A stretch of 64,000 nt of DNA from Nostoc paludosum FACHB-159. Lineage in GTDB: Bacteria; Cyanobacteriota; Cyanobacteriia; Cyanobacteriales; Nostocaceae. Of this stretch, positions 60,913 through 64,000 are shown piece by piece. Below the pieces are notes generated by a model that made no database searches, had not been told where the DNA came from, and was given only the letters and a program-made list of their open reading frames with translations. The first letter of the stretch is position 1. The number at the start of each line of letters is the position of its first letter. The translations under genes and the position numbers were made by a program. The stretch is from NCBI RefSeq assembly GCF_014698835.1, contig NZ_JACJTU010000018.1, positions 62,001 to 126,000 on the forward strand, given 5' to 3'.

Positions 60913-62103
60913 ATGTCCGATTCCCAAACTGTTAGTGCTGCTGTTGCCAAACTCTACAATACCTACCCCTTTCCGCCAGAAGCTTTGTTGGACGAACCAC
61001 CTCCAGGGTATAATTGGCGCTGGAATTGGCTAGCCGCGTATAACTTTTGCACGGGTCAAAAACCCCAAAAGCAAGATGTCCGCATTTTGGATGCTGGTTG
61101 CGGTACCGGAGTAAGTACGGAGTACTTGGTTCACCTCAATCCTCAGGCTACTGTTGTGGGAATTGACCTCAGTAGCGGTGCTTTGGATGTAGCAAAAGAG
61201 CGTTGTCAGCGTTCTGGAGCTGACCGCGTTGAGTTTCGTCACCTCAGCTTGTTTGATGCGGAACAGTTACCGGGTGAGTTTGATTTAATTAACTGCGTTG
61301 GCGTTTTGCACCATACTGCCGACCCAATTGGTGGTATTCAAGCCTTGGCGAAAAAATTAGCCCCAGGTGGCTTAATGCACATCTTTGTCTACGGGGAATT
61401 GGGACGCTGGGAAATTCAACTCATGCAAAAAGCGATCGCACTTCTTCAAGGTGACAAAAAAGGTGACTATCGCGATGGTGTTCAAGTCGGACGAAATATA
61501 TTTAATTCGTTACCAGAAAATAATCGAATTGTCAAGTATGAAAAACAGCGTTGGTCATTAGAAAACCACAAGGACGAACACTTTGCTGATATGTATGTTC
61601 ATCCCCAGGAAATTGACTACAACATTGAGACGCTGTTTGAATTAATCGACGCTTCGGGATTGGAGTTTATTGGTTTCTCGAATCCGAGTTTTTGGCATTT
61701 AGAAAGACTTTTGGGTAAAGCGCCAGACTTGATAGAACGGGCACAAGGATTGAGCGATCGCCAACGTTATCGGCTGATAGAATTACTAGATCCAGAAGTT
61801 AGCCATTACGAGTTTTTCCTCGGTCGTCCTCCCCTGGTTAAAGCCGACTGGTCAGACGATAACGCCCTATTGGCAGCAATTCCCGAACTGAATCCTTGTA
61901 TTGAGGGATTTCCCAGCCAATCTTTCTTTAATTACGATTATCAGATTGTAAAATTGTCAGTTCCAGAGTTTGAATTTATGCAAAGGTGTGATGCTAATTC
62001 TACAGTGGCAGAGATTTTGGCAGGTGTGGAATTGGAATTAGATGACGTTAGAAAACTTATCCAACAACAGCTGATTTTATTAACACCAGCTTCATCCCAT
62101 TGA
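60913..62103 (+). CDS. Class I SAM-dependent methyltransferase, long form
   Basis: A 396-aa protein from the ATG at 60913; a longer TTG-started frame from 60829 is unlikely. Residues about 45-190 form the methyltransferase: motif I ILDAGCGTGVSTEYLVHL, GIDLSSGALDVAK and NCVGVLHHTADP. The N-terminal VAKLYNTYPFPPEALL and the roughly 170-residue C-terminal domain with PxQSFFNYDYQI occur in a conserved cyanobacterial family of unknown substrate. It is followed 13 bp after the stop by a perfect 24-bp palindrome. Confidence 0.85.
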   Translation: MSDSQTVSAAVAKLYNTYPFPPEALLDEPPPGYNWRWNWLAAYNFCTGQKPQKQDVRILDAGCGTGVSTEYLVHLNPQATVVGIDLSSGALDVAKERCQRSGADRVEFRHLSLFDAEQLPGEFDLINCVGVLHHTADPIGGIQALAKKLAPGGLMHIFVYGELGRWEIQLMQKAIALLQGDKKGDYRDGVQVGRNIFNSLPENNRIVKYEKQRWSLENHKDEHFADMYVHPQEIDYNIETLFELIDASGLEFIGFSNPSFWHLERLLGKAPDLIERAQGLSDRQRYRLIELLDPEVSHYEFFLGRPPLVKADWSDDNALLAAIPELNPCIEGFPSQSFFNYDYQIVKLSVPEFEFMQRCDANSTVAEILAGVELELDDVRKLIQQQLILLTPASSH

Positions 62104-62116
62104 AATTTATACTTTT

Positions 62117-62140
62117 CGTGATGGGCGATCGCCCATCACG
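62117..62140 (+). terminator. Perfect 24-bp palindrome with HIP1 core
   Basis: A perfect palindrome CGTGATGGGCGA followed by its complement, centred on GCGATCGC, 13 bp after the methyltransferase stop and preceded and followed by TTTT tracts. It would form an extended hairpin and probably ends transcription. Confidence 0.6.
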
Positions 62141-62566
62141 ACTTTTCGCTAATCTGTTGTAGATTAGAAAAGTGCCCCAAAAACTGGGTGTTACACATCC
62201 GAAAAACTTGGAATTTTTTGGAATTCAGCAATGGTGAAATGTCTAACTACAAGGCGCTACTCTACAAATTCTGCTTTGCAGTCGGCGTCTGTACTCCTCA
62301 ACACCGACTTAGTTTCAACACCAAGATGCTGATTAGACAAAAACCTTGGAGGGCGATCGTTCACTAAAAAAGCCAAAGTTTGCAAAAATTGGGAATTATT
62401 TAGGCATTAATTCTTAATTATTGCCAGATTTTCTGATAATAGCTCATCAAACGCTCTATTAATACAACAGAGCGTCACTTTGTTTAGTTTTTCACACTGG
62501 TAAGAAGTTAATTGTTTTTTTCTAAAGTATTGTTACCGGATCGTGATATGATTCAGCTGACTGAAT
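62141..62566. other. Upstream region of the atp operon
   Basis: About 425 bp holding the presumed atp promoter. A 33-codon frame beginning at 62232 (MVKCLTTRRYSTNSALQ) is noted but unsupported. A pentamer-like ACAACAGAGCGT/GTCACTTTG stretch near 62464 is not diagnostic. TATGAT at 62546 could be a -10 box. Confidence 0.4.
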
Positions 62567-63046
62567 GTGCAGTCATCCTATTTAGCTGTACTACTTTCGA
62601 GTCCTGTGAGCTTGTCAGAAGAACCAATTGCACCCACTCCGACGACACGACAAGATGCTAAAACTGATTCTGAAAACGCAGAATCAGATAACACTATGGG
62701 AGAGTTCTATCAACTTTACCAGAAGTTATTGGTAATCACACTTGTCATGACGGGGATTATTTTTATCTCTGTGTGGATTTTTTATTCCTTAAACATTGCT
62801 CTCAATTATTTGATTGGAGCGTGTACAGGTGTGGTTTACTTAAAAATGCTGGCTAAAGATGTTGAGCAACTCGGTAGTGAGAAAGCCCGTTTGAGCAAAA
62901 CTCGTTTTGCTGTGTTTATTGGGGTGTTTGTATTGGCAACTCAATGGCATGAGCTAAAGATTTTGCCCATATTTTTGGGATTTTTAACCTACAAAGGGAC
63001 GCTCCTCGTCTACATGGTGCAAACTGCGTTCATTCCTGATTCTTAA
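62567..63046 (+). CDS. atpI: ATP synthase protein I
   Basis: A 159-aa membrane protein, the usual first gene of cyanobacterial atp operons, thought to help assemble the c-ring. Residues about 50-150 hold four transmembrane segments (LLVITLVMTGIIFISVWIFY, YLIGACTGVVYLKML, FAVFIGVFVLATQW and ILPIFLGFLTYKGTLLVYMV). A GTG at 62606 (VSLSEEPIAP) is at least as likely a start as the GTG at 62567; neither has a strong ribosome site. It is followed by atpB. Confidence 0.85.
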   Translation: MQSSYLAVLLSSPVSLSEEPIAPTPTTRQDAKTDSENAESDNTMGEFYQLYQKLLVITLVMTGIIFISVWIFYSLNIALNYLIGACTGVVYLKMLAKDVEQLGSEKARLSKTRFAVFIGVFVLATQWHELKILPIFLGFLTYKGTLLVYMVQTAFIPDS

Positions 63047-63113
63047 AAATCAGGCTCACTAAAGACAATACTCCCAATCCTCGCTCGTTGGGGAAAATGC
63101 TTGAAGAATGCAA

Positions 63114-63872
63114 ATGCTTAGTGTCTTAAACGCCTTTAATTCTTTTCCCCTAGCCGAATTAGAAGTAGGTCATCATTTCTACTGGCAGTTGGGCAATCTT
63201 AAAATTCATGGGCAAGTTTTTCTGACCTCGTGGTTTGTGATTAGCATTTTAGTAGTGGCTTCACTAGCTGCTACTCGCAATGCTCAAAGAATTCCCAAGG
63301 GTATCCAAAACTTGATGGAATATGCCCTGGAATTTATTCGAGATTTGGCAAAAAACCAACTTGGTGAGAAAGAGTACCGCCCTTGGGTGCCATTTATTGG
63401 TACTTTGTTCTTGTTTATTTTCGTATCGAACTGGTCAGGTGCGCTAATTCCCTGGAAGCTCATCAAGCTACCTTCGGGTGAATTGGCAGCTCCCACCAAT
63501 GACATCAATACGACTGTTGCATTGGCATTGCTGACCTCATTGGCGTACTTTTACGCGGGTTTTAGCAAGCGGGGTTTGGGCTACTTCAAGAAATACATAG
63601 AGCCAACACCTGTTTTATTGCCGATCGCAATTCTCGAAGATTTTACCAAGCCCCTCTCCCTAAGCTTCCGTCTATTCGGCAACATATTGGCGGACGAATT
63701 GGTAGTAGCGGTGCTGGTTCTGCTAGTTCCTCTATTCATACCTCTGCCTGTAATGGCTCTGGGTTTGTTTACTAGCGCCATTCAAGCCCTAGTTTTTGCT
63801 ACCCTAGCCGGAGCCTACATTCATGAGGCAATGGAGGGACATGGTGGAGAAGAGCATGAGGAGGCACATTAG
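63114..63872 (+). CDS. atpB: F0F1 ATP synthase subunit a
   Basis: A 252-aa integral membrane subunit of the proton channel. The start at 63114 (MLSVLNAFNS) matches family N-termini better than the ATG two codons upstream. The essential Arg lies in KPLSLSFRLFGNILADE and the conserved LAELEVGHHFYWQLG, EKEYRPWVPF and FTSAIQALVFATLAGAYI are present. Five or six transmembrane helices are evident. Only 128 bases remain to the window end; the next expected gene, for subunit c, is not visible. Confidence 0.97.
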   Translation: MLSVLNAFNSFPLAELEVGHHFYWQLGNLKIHGQVFLTSWFVISILVVASLAATRNAQRIPKGIQNLMEYALEFIRDLAKNQLGEKEYRPWVPFIGTLFLFIFVSNWSGALIPWKLIKLPSGELAAPTNDINTTVALALLTSLAYFYAGFSKRGLGYFKKYIEPTPVLLPIAILEDFTKPLSLSFRLFGNILADELVVAVLVLLVPLFIPLPVMALGLFTSAIQALVFATLAGAYIHEAMEGHGGEEHEEAH

Positions 63873-64000
63873 AGTCCCTCAGTTGATGTAATGTTAGATT
63901 TTGGATGCTTAATTTTGGATGTAATTCCAAATCTCCAATCTCAAATCTCAACACAAAAATTGTTCGTTTTGTACTCAAGGTAAGGTAAATCAACATGGGT

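Noticed and set aside
62232..62333. 33-codon frame upstream of atpI
   Set aside because: No ribosome site, no similarity that I recognise, and it lies in an expected promoter region.
63995..64000. ATG-GGT at the very end as the start of the subunit c gene
   Set aside because: Cyanobacterial subunit c normally begins MDP/MNP, not MG; with only two codons no call is possible.

Overview
The window is chromosomal DNA from a filamentous, probably heterocyst-forming cyanobacterium (Nostoc/Calothrix/Tolypothrix type). Supporting signs are abundant HIP1 octamers (GCGATCGC), an apcE-apcA-apcB-apcC phycobilisome-core operon whose ApcE has four linker repeats (five-cylinder core type), DevBCA-type exporters, an HstK-type Ser/Thr-His double kinase, a Nostoc-type H-NOX sensor, the start of a cyanobacterial atp operon (atpI-atpB), and heptanucleotide tandem repeats (STRR) with other small dispersed repeats. 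No tRNA, rRNA, CRISPR array or intact insertion sequence was seen.

Layout. 1-4.7 kb: three SsuA-like sulfonate-binding lipoproteins (the first cut by the window edge) and a TauD-family dioxygenase. 5.3-21 kb: signalling genes, namely an HstK-like kinase, a receiver-histidine kinase, a 1660-aa PAS/GAF hybrid kinase and a CHASE2-Ser/Thr kinase, with a tandem-repeat/inverted-repeat element between the last two. 21-26.4 kb: a methyltransferase and split HyuA/HyuB (oxoprolinase/hydantoinase) flanking an antisense GNAT gene. 26.4-30.4 kb: devBCA and a divergent tetR with two operator-like palindromes. 30.4-34.6 kb: NB-ARC/TPR ATPase, Uma2-type nuclease-fold protein and an AbiJ-like HEPN protein. 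34.7-36.5 kb: diiron ferritin-like protein and uppS. 37.3-41.8 kb: two membrane proteins with Ig-like ectodomains, one carrying WD40 repeats. 41.9-46.3 kb: methyltransferase, ftsW, and an H-NOX plus HNOBA-histidine kinase pair. 46.5-49.5 kb: methyltransferase plus haem-oxygenase-like diiron enzyme, divergent from a probable Fe(II) dioxygenase. 49.7-55 kb: apcEABC. 55.4-57.3 kb: two tandem secreted paralogues and comB. 57.4-60.7 kb: a three-gene McrBC-like restriction island. 60.9-64 kb: methyltransferase and atpI-atpB.

The most interesting candidates are the McrBC-like operon, whose AAA protein lacks an N-terminal recognition domain and which carries an unrecognised third gene; the small cluster with two different non-haem iron oxygenase families and a methyltransferase; the paired Ig-like/WD40 membrane proteins; and a repeat family that has entered coding sequence in frame in two unrelated genes (hybrid kinase and HyuB), leaving the same decapeptide in both. 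All functional calls come from reading motifs by eye; no database search was run.
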